Source: Planktothrix serta PCC 8927
GTDB taxonomy: Bacteria > Cyanobacteriota > Cyanobacteriia > Cyanobacteriales > Microcoleaceae
Direction: 5' to 3'
Assembly (NCBI RefSeq): GCF_900010725.2
Contig: NZ_LR734877.1
Location: 23,015-87,014 of the forward strand
Length of the DNA stretch: 64,000 bases
Shown: one piece after another, positions 43,718 through 53,258 of the stretch
How the letters are laid out: every line of letters starts with the position of its first letter
Position numbering within the stretch: position 1 is the stretch's first letter
Translations under genes and position numbers: made by a program
The notes under the pieces: model-generated
What the model saw: the letters and a program-made list of their open reading frames with translations, nothing else
Told to the model about the DNA's origin: nothing
The model's database searches: none

Positions 43718-44980
43718 ATGAAAGCATTGTTTTTACATCCTAACTTTCCCGCCCAATACCGCCATATTATTACAACTTTGGGTGCAGATCCCAATAATCG
43801 AGTTGTATTTGGGACAAAAAATGAGCGTCCAGAATGGAGTATTCCCGGAGTAGAAAAAGCCGTATTTAGTCCCAGTCGAGAAGCCAGTGCTGAAACCCAT
43901 CAATATGTTCGGGTTTTAGAAAGTGCAGTCTTACATGGACAAGCGGTATTTAGAATGGCAGAACAACTCAAAGCCAAAGGATTTGTCCCCGATGTAATCT
44001 GTGGTCATTCCGGTTGGGGCCCCACTTTATTTGCCAAAGAAGCCTTTCCTAATACCCCGTTATTATGTTATTTCGAGTGGTTTTATCATGCAGAAGGTTC
44101 AGATGCCGACTTTGATCCGGCTGACCCTCTTAGTGTTGATGATAAAGCCCGAATTCGAGTTAAAAATACCCCGATTTTAATTGATTTATATTCGTGTGAT
44201 TGGGGAGTTTCACCGACCCATTGGCAACAGTCCCAATTTCCCCCAGAACTTCGTCAAAAAATCTCTGTCATTCACGATGGAGTTGATACCAGCTATTTTA
44301 AACCCAATCCAGGAGCTAAACTGGTTTTACCGGATTTGGATTTATCGGGTGTAGAGGAACTGGTTACTTATGTCGGACGGGGAATGGAACCCTATCGGGG
44401 ATTTCCCGAATTTATTGAAGCAGTGGCTTATATCCAAGAACGTAGACCCAAATGCCATGTTGTGGTTGTGGGATCAGAACGAGTTTGTTATGGTAAACCT
44501 TTACCCAACGGCATCAGTTATAAAGACTATATGCTCAAGAAAATCCCCTTGGATCTTTCTCGGATTCATTTCGTGGGGCCACTTGCCTATGGCCAATATC
44601 TGCAAGTGATTCAAGCTTCAGATGTCCATATTTATTTAACACGGCCGTTTGTCCTGTCCTGGTCAATGATTGAATCCCTGTCAACAGGTTGTCTAGTCAT
44701 TGGTTCAGATACGGCTCCGGTGCGAGAAGTGATTCAAGATGGAGTCAATGGCTTATTGGTTGATTTCTTCTCTCCTAAACAGATTGCTGATCGAGTTGAT
44801 GAAGTTCTGGATCATCCGAATCGTATGGCTCAATTGCGAGTCAAAGCTCGTGAAACCGCCTTAGAACGTTATGATTTGAGCAAACTCTTATCAAAACATC
44901 TGCAATTGATTACAGAAGTGGCAAATCGTTCTTTTCCCGCAACCGTTGGCCGAATTGAACCGGGAATGGTTTTGCGATAG
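43718..44980 (+). CDS. GT4-family glycosyltransferase
   Basis: This 420-residue GT-B enzyme begins MKALFLHPNFPAQYRHII. It has an acceptor-side N-terminal domain (DVICGHSGWGPTLFAKEAFP, ~95-114), VIHDGVDTSYFKP (~187-199), the donor-side domain start LVTYVGRGMEPYRGFPEFIE (~215-234), and a retaining GT4 end (SWSMIESLSTGCLVIGSDTAPVREVI, split by eye; ~311-336, then GVNGLLVDFF). It should transfer a nucleotide-activated sugar to the growing glycan. Heptamer repeats directly before the ATG replace a recognisable ribosome-binding site. Confidence 0.9.
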   Translation: MKALFLHPNFPAQYRHIITTLGADPNNRVVFGTKNERPEWSIPGVEKAVFSPSREASAETHQYVRVLESAVLHGQAVFRMAEQLKAKGFVPDVICGHSGWGPTLFAKEAFPNTPLLCYFEWFYHAEGSDADFDPADPLSVDDKARIRVKNTPILIDLYSCDWGVSPTHWQQSQFPPELRQKISVIHDGVDTSYFKPNPGAKLVLPDLDLSGVEELVTYVGRGMEPYRGFPEFIEAVAYIQERRPKCHVVVVGSERVCYGKPLPNGISYKDYMLKKIPLDLSRIHFVGPLAYGQYLQVIQASDVHIYLTRPFVLSWSMIESLSTGCLVIGSDTAPVREVIQDGVNGLLVDFFSPKQIADRVDEVLDHPNRMAQLRVKARETALERYDLSKLLSKHLQLITEVANRSFPATVGRIEPGMVLR

Positions 44981-45357
44981 AAAGGGAACTTAACTTAATG
45001 TTATTTCTGTTTATCCCTAATGGGTAACTTCTGATCAGTCGATGATCAAGGGTTAATAGGAACCTTTTTGTCTGGGAACCCGTCTGACAGGGTGAAGGAA
45101 CTTAAAATAAAGTGCCTTTTCTGACTTCAGAGTGATGGCTTCAAGACAAAGTGAGGATGAGAATTTTCAATATAGAATTGATCATAAACTCTAGCAGTCG
45201 AAACGGCCATATCTATCTAGTAGACAAGAGTGATGATAAAGGACTAGACTTGCTGGAGACAAAAAGGTTAAACTACTGCCGAACAAGATATGGTGTTTTA
45301 AGCAGTGTCTGTCATCCCAGCAGATCTAATGACATTATTGCAGAGGAGTGAAATCAA
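44981..45357 (+). other. 377-bp leader and promoter region of the RTX gene
   Basis: No convincing gene is seen. The region ends in GCAGAGGAGTG, seven bases before ATG 45358, a strong ribosome-binding site. An inverted pair around 45077-45100 (GTCTG / CAGAC-type) could end the upstream transcript. A long untranslated leader for the RTX gene is likely. Confidence 0.5.
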
Positions 45358-47349
45358 ATGACAACAAATTTAGGCGCGGGGCCACAATATTACGATCAGG
45401 ATGTGGGTTTTGCCCCCAGACCCGATACAATTTATGGTGGAACCGGAAATGACACCATTCTTTCTTCTACCCTTGGTGGAAGCAATATTCAAGGTGAGGC
45501 CGATAATGATATTCTGCAAAGCAGAGGCCCAGGGGATACGGTTTTCGGTGGGACGGGTAATGATTCCCTAAGATCTCAACAGCTTGGCACCCGTCTGTTT
45601 GGTAATGAAGGCCGGGACACCTTATCGGCGGATTTAACAGCCAGCCTGTATGGGGGGCAAGATAACGACTTTTTAGTAGGTCAATCTGCCAATAACTACA
45701 TCTTTGGAAATAAAGAAGCAGATACTCTGCTGGGGGGTATTCAAGGTGGAGATTTCCTCTATGGCGGTTCAGGAGCCGACCTTATGGGGTTTGTAGGTAC
45801 CAATGGTCAAAGTAACCTCGCAGGAGTTGCTGTTACTGGGGCTGTAGGTGGCTTGAACCAAGGAAACAACTATGTCTCCGGGGATCTAGGCAGGGATAGT
45901 ATTGTTGGGATTAACACCGGGGATACCCTCCTTGGTGGTGATGATAATGACTCCATTATTGGCGTAGGCAGTCTCAACGTCCTAGATGGGGGTTCAGGAA
46001 ATGATTCCATTCAGGTTCAAAATCCAATCGCCACATTACAATTCTCCACCAGCCCTGCTGTTGTTGGTCTAAGCCAAATTACCCTAAGCGGTGGTGCGGG
46101 TGATGATACTCTCTACGGTGGTATTGGTCGCTTTGGAGAAGGCCAGAACTACATGGACGGTGGGGATGGTAACGATACAATCCGAAGCTACGCTCTTCAG
46201 GATGCCCTGTATGGTGGTGCTGGAAATGACTTGATCACAACAGCAACTACAGATGTTCTGACCACTCAAGGGAGCAGCACCCAACCCGGTTTTGCTGGTG
46301 AAAGTACCCTCTATGGTGGCGGTGGAAATGATACCTTAATCGCCGCCTTTAGTACAGATTACCTCTATGGTGATGCGGGTAATGACAGCCTCTCTGGAAA
46401 ATTCACCCTTTTAGATGGTGGAGATGGGAATGACACCCTTAATGGAGGAAATTGGACATTACCTGGAGGCGGAGGGAAAGCTCCTGCGGTTACCTTATTG
46501 GGTGGTTCTGGTAGCGACTATATTTCCGGTGCATTCGGCGAAGTTGCTAATATTTATGATGGTGGTCTCGGAGATGACACCATTATCTTTACCACAACCA
46601 ATGATAGCCTTCTGGGTGAGGGTTCCTCAGAGGGTAATGACAAGATTTCCTTTGTGGGGGGTTTAGGCCTAGGTTTCACCACAACCAGTTTTGTCTTAGT
46701 TGATACCCTAGGCAATAACACCATTTCTGGTAGTGATGGCAATGACAGCATCGTGACTGGAAGTGGTGCTGACTTCCTACAAGGGGGAAGCGTTGCCGCG
46801 ACTGCGGGATTGGATGTTGGTTTCGGAGATGACACTATTATCTCTGGTGGTGGCAATGACTACCTCTTCGGGGGTTCTGGACAAGATGTACTGTTTGGGG
46901 AAGCCGATAACGATACCCTGCAAGGTGGCACTGAGCAAGATACATTAGTCGGAGGTGCCGGTGCTGATGTCTTCCTCTACCAGTTCAAATCCGATCTCAA
47001 TGGCACTTTAGCCGACTTGATTACTGACTTCAACTCCAGTGAAGGTGACAACATCTACTTCTCTCGTGCGGCTGGAGGCTTTGCCTTTGATTTGCGTCCG
47101 GGTGTCCCAACCACTGAACTGTCTTTCGAGCAATTTATCGTTCTCGATACCAGTTACAGTGGCGGTGCTGCGAATACTCAAGCACCAACAAATGTCGGCC
47201 CTGTGTTAGTGTACGAGGAAACCAGTGGAGCCTTATGGTATGACTCCGATGGCGGTCTTGGAACTCCGGCTGATTTAGTTGCCTTCATGAAACAGCCAGA
47301 CAATACAATTCCAACCCTGACCCGGACAGATTTTACAATCATCATCTAG
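45358..47349 (+). CDS. RTX (hemolysin-type calcium-binding repeat) secreted protein, 663 aa
   Basis: From residue ~22 on, the protein is built of GGxGxDxL-type nonapeptides such as YGGTGNDTI, LDGGSGNDSI, YGGAGNDLI, LDGGDGNDTL, LFGEADNDTLQGG and LVGGAGADVF. These fold into Ca2+-binding parallel beta-rolls outside the cell. There is no N-terminal signal peptide. The C-terminal ~115 residues (LITDFNSSEGDNIYF ... ALWYDSDGG ... RTDFTIII) are typical of cyanobacterial RTX proteins and carry the type I secretion signal. The T1SS operon lies 8 kb downstream on the same strand. It is probably a surface-layer, sheath or motility-related protein. No catalytic domain is visible. Confidence 0.93.
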   Translation: MTTNLGAGPQYYDQDVGFAPRPDTIYGGTGNDTILSSTLGGSNIQGEADNDILQSRGPGDTVFGGTGNDSLRSQQLGTRLFGNEGRDTLSADLTASLYGGQDNDFLVGQSANNYIFGNKEADTLLGGIQGGDFLYGGSGADLMGFVGTNGQSNLAGVAVTGAVGGLNQGNNYVSGDLGRDSIVGINTGDTLLGGDDNDSIIGVGSLNVLDGGSGNDSIQVQNPIATLQFSTSPAVVGLSQITLSGGAGDDTLYGGIGRFGEGQNYMDGGDGNDTIRSYALQDALYGGAGNDLITTATTDVLTTQGSSTQPGFAGESTLYGGGGNDTLIAAFSTDYLYGDAGNDSLSGKFTLLDGGDGNDTLNGGNWTLPGGGGKAPAVTLLGGSGSDYISGAFGEVANIYDGGLGDDTIIFTTTNDSLLGEGSSEGNDKISFVGGLGLGFTTTSFVLVDTLGNNTISGSDGNDSIVTGSGADFLQGGSVAATAGLDVGFGDDTIISGGGNDYLFGGSGQDVLFGEADNDTLQGGTEQDTLVGGAGADVFLYQFKSDLNGTLADLITDFNSSEGDNIYFSRAAGGFAFDLRPGVPTTELSFEQFIVLDTSYSGGAANTQAPTNVGPVLVYEETSGALWYDSDGGLGTPADLVAFMKQPDNTIPTLTRTDFTIII

Positions 47350-47450
47350 GTTGGGTTGACAGATCAGGAGAAAGAGACGGGCTTAACGCACTAACTTTTG
47401 AGTTCTATTCGCTTTTTCTCCCCTTTAATTTTGTCAATAAGTTAAACACA

Positions 47451-47489
47451 AAAAGACCGAGAAATTAAATTTATCTCGGTCTTTTTTTT
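47451..47489 (+). terminator. intrinsic terminator after the RTX gene
   Basis: AAAAGACCGAGA (47451-47462) pairs with TCTCGGTCTTTT starting at 47474, followed by a T-run to 47489. It can serve both the RTX gene and the convergent minus-strand gene at 47509. Confidence 0.9.
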
Positions 47490-47508
47490 ATCGTATAGGT
47501 TGGCTGCA

Positions 47509-48432
47509 TCAGTCTTTTTCTGATGCTACTGGGTTTGATTGGGACTGACTTGTTTCTGTATTGTTATCTTGATCAAAATGTTTAACTTGTCTTCCAATTA
47601 AATTGAGAAAACCGGAACCAAAATGCTGAATTTCTAAAAAATTAGCATGGGACGCAGTAGGTTTATAAACTTTAAATGTTTTCATAATTCCTAGAGTGGC
47701 GGCACTTTCTAACGGCCCAATAAAACTACAATCTCGATCTAAAAAATAGGGTTGTTTTGCCCAAGATTCCATTTGTTCAGCATTCAAAAAGAAACAACCT
47801 GCATGGGGATTTAAAGGACGCTTGAAAGAAACAGCCTGCTCCATAACTTTACCAACAAACTGCGGTTGATCTTGAATATTTTGAAAATTAGCCGTGATCT
47901 GAGGTAAAAGATCTCCATCAATATAAGCCTTAATCACTTTGCTGTGAGGAGAAACTTCGTAACGGTTGGGTTGTAAAAGACAGGTATTTCCGGTATGACG
48001 ATTAAACCAATTTAACTTAGTAAATAGCCAGGGATCATGCAAAATCAAATCATCCTCTAAATAACAATAATAATCATATTGACCCAAATATTCCCGCAAA
48101 ACTCGATGGCATTCAAATCCCAGTAACATTGGCTCTGTTTGGGTCGAGTAATGTTTACAAAACCATGAAGGTAAAGGAATTTGTGCGAGTAAATGATAGT
48201 CTTGAGTCGTACAAATCACAATATCAACTTGATAATTTTGTTCCTGATTAACTGGAATCGTTGCACATTGAGCAATATTAATCATACACTGGGATTGACT
48301 ATACAATTCGCGTAAAGCAGTTAAAGCGAATACTAACCCAGTAATTCGAGGGCGAGGATCTTTACTTAAAGAGGCGTGTTTTCCATCTCCATCCGGGTTG
48401 AAAAAGTGAGGAATCGTAAATAAAATTCGCAT
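47509..48432 (-). CDS. glycosyltransferase-like protein (GT-A type), 307 aa
   Basis: The protein begins MRILFTIPHFFNPDGDGKHA. Its middle contains QYDYYCYLEDDLILHDPWLF (~115-134), where EDD fits the Asp-rich metal-binding motif of GT-A enzymes. HAGCFFLNAEQMESW (~206-220) and QHFGSGFLNLIGRQ (~280-293) also resemble glycosyltransferases acting in surface-glycan clusters. I cannot name the family, and the sugar and linkage are unknown. It lies in a two-gene minus-strand unit with the next gene. Confidence 0.7.
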   Translation of the reverse strand: MRILFTIPHFFNPDGDGKHASLSKDPRPRITGLVFALTALRELYSQSQCMINIAQCATIPVNQEQNYQVDIVICTTQDYHLLAQIPLPSWFCKHYSTQTEPMLLGFECHRVLREYLGQYDYYCYLEDDLILHDPWLFTKLNWFNRHTGNTCLLQPNRYEVSPHSKVIKAYIDGDLLPQITANFQNIQDQPQFVGKVMEQAVSFKRPLNPHAGCFFLNAEQMESWAKQPYFLDRDCSFIGPLESAATLGIMKTFKVYKPTASHANFLEIQHFGSGFLNLIGRQVKHFDQDNNTETSQSQSNPVASEKD

Positions 48433-48549
48433 AATTTACAACGGAACCTTTTAACATTAATTATTCAATATTCTGTAGCACAAATTAAAAGAACTTAAAC
48501 CAAGCCCAAATATAATCCGTGCAATCCGCGTAATCCTTTAAATCCGTGA

Positions 48550-50253
48550 TCATAATTCAGGAACTCGTTGACGCAGTTCTTGATTCAAACTGGGTAACTG
48601 ATCTCGCATTTGTAAATACCATTCTCGTCGTTGTTGATAATGTTGGCAAAGTAAACGGTGATCCCGTACCCAATTATAGGCATTTGTGGCAATTTTTCGA
48701 CGGAGTGACGTATTGATAATCAGTTCATTAAAATACATTTCAAACTGTTGGATTGTTCGATAAATTAAACCCGTTTCTCCATGAATTATCGATTGTTCAT
48801 ATACCGTCGGACTCGCTAAAACAGCAACACCCTGACCCGCACATTCTAAAAACTTTAAATCCGATTTCATCAAATTAACAGGTGTAGGTGTTAGGGGTAA
48901 TAACGCAATATCACAACTTTGGAGAATTTGATTATATCTATCATAACTGCAAAAGGGCTCAAATTCTTTCTCCGATATTTCTAACTGATCAAAAAAACGG
49001 CGATCATGAATCACCTTGACTTGAACATGGGTTTGATGACGGATTAAAACCCGGTTTAAAGCTTCCATAATCGGTTGCCAATCCTGTTCTCGATTTAAGG
49101 CTCCAAAAAATAAAGTAACTCTTGAATTAGAATAGATTCGAGGGGGAGGTAAAGTCAGCAAATGATTCTTAAAAATAGCAACATTAGGATTAAATTGTTG
49201 TAGAAATACCCCCAAGGGTTGTGTTGAAGTTTGTACCCCATGACATCCGCGATAACTAAGATAACGATGTTCAGCATACTCCCTTCTTCGTAAAGGATTA
49301 TCATCAATTTCAGCAATAATTAAATAATCCTGTTTCAACAAATTTTTTAATATTTCTAAGTGATGATTATAAGATAAAATTGTGCGTTGCCAAATAAAAA
49401 CTTTTTCTTCTTCGGGCAAAATTGAACCCGTAGGAATAGATTTAGACGCTGAAATCGTGCGCGTTCCCGGTATGGTTGCACTCAATTGATCCGGTTCTAA
49501 AACTCGAATGCGATCGCATCCTGTCGGAGCCATAATCGCAGTTTGAATTAATAAACGCCGAGGAGGTTGAACAGATTTGATCGCGCGGACTAGATAATAT
49601 TCTGCTGCGGTTTGAGTAGCAAAACGACTCGGATCTAACCCCAAACTATCCCGAAGAGGATGTACTAATTCCAAGAATTTTTGAAATTCCTCATCCTTAT
49701 TACCTCTGGTTTGAATTTCATAAATATAGAGTCCCGATTCCCAAAATATTTTTTGAATAGTTTCTAAGGTTAATCCCTTTTGAAAACGATCTTCTGGGGA
49801 TAAAATTTCTGCTTTTCCTTGCAACAAATTAATAATATTTTTCCAATACTGACCATTAGGAATATAAGCTAAAACCTGACCGCCATCTTTTAACCATCGG
49901 GTATAATGTTGTAAGACTTTTAAGGGGTTTCTAAGTTGGTGTAAAATCAAATCATAGATCAAACAATCTACCGTTGCTTCTTCTAAATCTAATGCAATTG
50001 TTTCTAACTGATCAATCGAACTGAGGACAATCTGATCTAACCCTTCTGTTGCTTTTGAATTAAACTCAGCATTAATTAAAATTCCCCCATAAAAACTTTT
50101 AGGATTAATTCGTTTATAATAAGAAACTGTACTTTTGTTTAAACAACCCACGTCTATCAGGATTTGAGCATTAGGGGGTAAAAAATCCAACAACTCCGAG
50201 GGTTTTCGATTGAAATTATGATCATTGACCTGATCTGTAGTATCTCTATTCAT
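48550..50253 (-). CDS. methyltransferase-glycosyltransferase fusion protein
   Basis: This is a two-domain protein. The N-terminal part (~1-215 from ATG 50253) is methyltransferase-like: QILIDVGCLNKSTVSYYKRI, DCLIYDLILHQLRNPLKVLQH, and WLKDGGQVLAYIPNGQYW. The C-terminal part (~240-560) is GT-B/GT4-like: VTLFFGALNREQDWQPIMEA, YNQILQSCDIALLPLTPTP, SDLKFLECAGQGVAVLASP, and HGETGLIYRT. The frame extends upstream to 50343, but that start would leave 17 bp to the divergent gene at 50361 and no promoter room, so I prefer ATG 50253. The glycine-rich SAM motif is degenerate (DVGCLNKS), so methyl transfer is not certain. Confidence 0.8.
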   Translation of the reverse strand: MNRDTTDQVNDHNFNRKPSELLDFLPPNAQILIDVGCLNKSTVSYYKRINPKSFYGGILINAEFNSKATEGLDQIVLSSIDQLETIALDLEEATVDCLIYDLILHQLRNPLKVLQHYTRWLKDGGQVLAYIPNGQYWKNIINLLQGKAEILSPEDRFQKGLTLETIQKIFWESGLYIYEIQTRGNKDEEFQKFLELVHPLRDSLGLDPSRFATQTAAEYYLVRAIKSVQPPRRLLIQTAIMAPTGCDRIRVLEPDQLSATIPGTRTISASKSIPTGSILPEEEKVFIWQRTILSYNHHLEILKNLLKQDYLIIAEIDDNPLRRREYAEHRYLSYRGCHGVQTSTQPLGVFLQQFNPNVAIFKNHLLTLPPPRIYSNSRVTLFFGALNREQDWQPIMEALNRVLIRHQTHVQVKVIHDRRFFDQLEISEKEFEPFCSYDRYNQILQSCDIALLPLTPTPVNLMKSDLKFLECAGQGVAVLASPTVYEQSIIHGETGLIYRTIQQFEMYFNELIINTSLRRKIATNAYNWVRDHRLLCQHYQQRREWYLQMRDQLPSLNQELRQRVPEL

Positions 50254-50360
50254 GATCTTAAGTGAAATTAGAGCTATTTTATAAATAGCAGGTTTTAGGT
50301 CACACTGGCAAGTTGATTTGAGTATTCCAACTATTTGAGACAATTTTCAACATCATTTTT

Positions 50361-52970
50361 ATGCCTAGAGTTACCGTTATTATTCCCACTTACAACCAAG
50401 AACAATACATTGTAGAAGCTATTGATAGTGTTTTAACCCAAACCTATCAAGATTTTGAAATTATTATCACAAATGATGGTTCTTCTGATCAAACTCTACA
50501 ACGCATTCAAGAAAAATCTGATCCCCGAATTCGTTACTTTTCTTTTGATCAAAATCAAGGGGTTAGTATCGCAGCCAACCATTGTATTCGTCAAGCGACG
50601 GGAGAATTGATTGCAATTTTAGACTCTGACAATATTTTTTTACCGGATAAGCTTGAAAAACAAGTTAATTTTTTAGATGATCATCCTCAGTTTGATGCTG
50701 TTTTTACCTATGCCAAAATTATTGATAAATATGGTAATCCTCATGGGGGAAAAGAAGCCCAGTTTGAACAGTTATTTACTCAAGAAAATAAAAATCGTTT
50801 TCACTGGTTAAACTCTTTTTTTTATGCCGATAATTCCCTGTGTAATACCAGTGTTTTAATTAAGAAAAAATGCTATAATACAATCGGACTATATGATCCG
50901 CGATTACGTCAATTGCATGACTTAGATTTCTGGATACGTTTGTGTCTAAAATCCGAGATTTATATTTTACCTGAACCCTTAGTTTTATTCCGATTTCATG
51001 ATAGTAATATTAGTGGTTTAAAATCAGAAAATATTATTCGACATAGTTGGGAAGTCTCTCAATTGCTTTCGCATTATTTCTCTCCTGAAGTTATTCAAAA
51101 TTTTACTAAAATTTTTCCTCAGCAGCAACGGGTTAAAACTTCCATTACGCCTGAAGATATTCAATTTTTAATTGCAAAACTGGCTTTAAATGTTCAGCGT
51201 CCCAGTCATCAATATTTTGGAATTCATACCCTATATCAGTTGATGAATCATGTTCAAACGGCTGAATATCTGGAAAAAACCTATGCTTTTAAATATACTG
51301 ATCTGATTCATCTTGCGGGAATTCATGATGCTTTCCAACTGATGAGCAACAGAAAACTCAAACATAATCTTAAAATCACTCAAAAACAACTCGAAGCAGT
51401 ACAAAATCAAAATCAAATTTTACAACAAAAATTAGATACCGTTTCTATTAAAACTGAATCTAAACTGAATCCATCTTGTCCGTTGGTGAGTATACTAATT
51501 CCTACTTATAATGGGGAAGGTTTTTTATCAAAAGCAATTCAAAGTGCGTTAGATCAAACCTATCCTAACTTAGAAATTATTATTTCTGATGATGGTTCAA
51601 CAGATGAGACTGTAAAAATTGCCAAAGCTTTTCAAGAAAATTCTTTGATTCCTTATCGGATTATTACTCATTCTAAATATGGATTAGTCAAAAATCTAAA
51701 TTTCTGTATTCAGCAAGCTCAGGGGAAGTACCTCAAATTTATTTTTCAAGATGATTGGTTAGAGCCTAAATGTATTGAAGAAATGGTAAATTTAGCCGAA
51801 CAAGATCCAGAAATTGGTTTAGTTTTTTCTCCTCGTCAAGTTGTGATTGATCCCCATTCAAAATCCGATCTAATTTGTCAATCTGCTTATAAAGGTGCGA
51901 TTAATTTACATCAAAAATGGTCGGATTTAAAACCCATTCAATCAGGTCAGGATCTTTTATCTGATCCTAACTGTTTAATTGGAGGGTTAAATAAAATTGG
52001 TGAACCGACAACGGTATTAATTCTCAAACAAGTTTTTGAGGAATTAGGAGGATTTGATTTTCAGCTTCAACAACTGCTGGACGTTGATATGTGGTTGAGA
52101 ATTATGGGACGTTATAAAATTGCTTTTGTGGATCAAACTTTATCTTATCTTCTGATTCATAAACAACAACAAACTCAAGTTAATATTGCTCAACAAGAAA
52201 ATTATAAAGATTATGAAAGACTTTATTTAAAACTATTGCAAGATTCTAGTTATGCTTTTTTGAATCCCTCTTTAAAAAGGATGATTTTACAAAAAGCCTT
52301 ATTAAATTCAGAATTTTATCTCAAATTAATAAAAAATTTACTGAATCAATATCAAGAAAATCCCAGGGATCTAATTTTAGATAATCTCCAGTTAGTTCGC
52401 CAAACCCTAGTACAATATTGGTTAACTTTAACTCCCAGGGAGTTAGAAACTCAATACCCCCATAAAATCCGTCCCATTTATCAACTTTTATTAACAAGTA
52501 ATGTTGTCGATCAAGAAGTTGGTGAACAGGAGCAATTTTGGATAGAGCCACTTGAAGAACGGCTTAATCAAGGGTTATATTCCTGTGATTTAATTCCTAA
52601 TTTGATGGGAATTATGTTATACAAAAGAGCCTATCAACTTCCTTTTATATACGAAAATGCGGTAATTCCCAAATATTTTTTCCCTGAATTTATCGCTTGG
52701 CTGTTTTCAAGCGTTGATTTTTTCAAAACTCAAGAATATGTTGAACAATATATTGATTTTCAAGAAAATTTATTAGCTTATATTATCAACAACTTAAAGA
52801 CGGATTCATCCGCGTCTGAATTGTGGATATATGTCGCTCAATCTTATCTTCAATATTCTCGACTAACTTCTGAGTATTTAACCCCGATTAATCTTCAAAA
52901 GATCTATGAGTATAGAAACAAAATTATTGATTTTCTAGTTCAAAACTCAAAAGACAATGATCCGAGTTGA
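50361..52970 (+). CDS. glycosyltransferase with two GT2 domains (869 aa)
   Basis: Two GT-A domains are joined in one chain. The first starts MPRVTVIIPTYNQEQYIVEA, with NDGSSDQTL, ATGELIAILDSDNIFLPDKL (DSD as metal motif, ~80-90) and HDLDFWIRLC. A short coiled coil (KITQKQLEAVQNQNQILQQK, ~340-360) leads to the second (VSILIPTYNGEGFLSKAI, ~378; SDDGSTDETV; IFQDDWLEPKCIEE). A ~270-residue helical C-terminus has no recognised domain. It could add two different sugars or polymerise a disaccharide. It is divergent from the methyltransferase-glycosyltransferase fusion gene. Confidence 0.9.
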   Translation: MPRVTVIIPTYNQEQYIVEAIDSVLTQTYQDFEIIITNDGSSDQTLQRIQEKSDPRIRYFSFDQNQGVSIAANHCIRQATGELIAILDSDNIFLPDKLEKQVNFLDDHPQFDAVFTYAKIIDKYGNPHGGKEAQFEQLFTQENKNRFHWLNSFFYADNSLCNTSVLIKKKCYNTIGLYDPRLRQLHDLDFWIRLCLKSEIYILPEPLVLFRFHDSNISGLKSENIIRHSWEVSQLLSHYFSPEVIQNFTKIFPQQQRVKTSITPEDIQFLIAKLALNVQRPSHQYFGIHTLYQLMNHVQTAEYLEKTYAFKYTDLIHLAGIHDAFQLMSNRKLKHNLKITQKQLEAVQNQNQILQQKLDTVSIKTESKLNPSCPLVSILIPTYNGEGFLSKAIQSALDQTYPNLEIIISDDGSTDETVKIAKAFQENSLIPYRIITHSKYGLVKNLNFCIQQAQGKYLKFIFQDDWLEPKCIEEMVNLAEQDPEIGLVFSPRQVVIDPHSKSDLICQSAYKGAINLHQKWSDLKPIQSGQDLLSDPNCLIGGLNKIGEPTTVLILKQVFEELGGFDFQLQQLLDVDMWLRIMGRYKIAFVDQTLSYLLIHKQQQTQVNIAQQENYKDYERLYLKLLQDSSYAFLNPSLKRMILQKALLNSEFYLKLIKNLLNQYQENPRDLILDNLQLVRQTLVQYWLTLTPRELETQYPHKIRPIYQLLLTSNVVDQEVGEQEQFWIEPLEERLNQGLYSCDLIPNLMGIMLYKRAYQLPFIYENAVIPKYFFPEFIAWLFSSVDFFKTQEYVEQYIDFQENLLAYIINNLKTDSSASELWIYVAQSYLQYSRLTSEYLTPINLQKIYEYRNKIIDFLVQNSKDNDPS

Positions 52971-53258
52971 TCAGTCAATCTAGTTTTGGCCGTCGATGTC
53001 CAACCGGGAGATGGCTAGATCAGCATTCCTGCTCCCGATCAGGAACCCCAAAACCAGGCTATGCGTCCTTGTATTGAATACAAAAGAAGTAATTTTTTTT
53101 AGCAGTTTCCCAGAAGTTGAGGTAATTTGGAGATGATCAATTCGGGTAAGGGGTAAACCGTCTGCTATTATTTGGACAAAGAGATTAAATACAGTAGTCA
53201 CTCTAGGACTATTCAGGGTAAATTTGAAAGGGGTAGTGAAAGTCGGTTGGAGAGTTCA

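Noticed and set aside
45151-45351. 66-codon open frame before the RTX gene
   Set aside because: It has no ribosome-binding site, a low-complexity unlikely composition, and lies in what looks like the RTX leader.
46084-46856. Antisense frames in the RTX gene
   Set aside because: The periodic Gly/Asp codons of the RTX repeats leave long open frames on the other strand by composition.
52980-53201. 73-codon minus-strand frame between the double-GT2 gene and the PPIase gene
   Set aside because: It overlaps the upstream region of the PPIase gene, has no ribosome-binding site and no recognisable motif. Most likely a chance frame.
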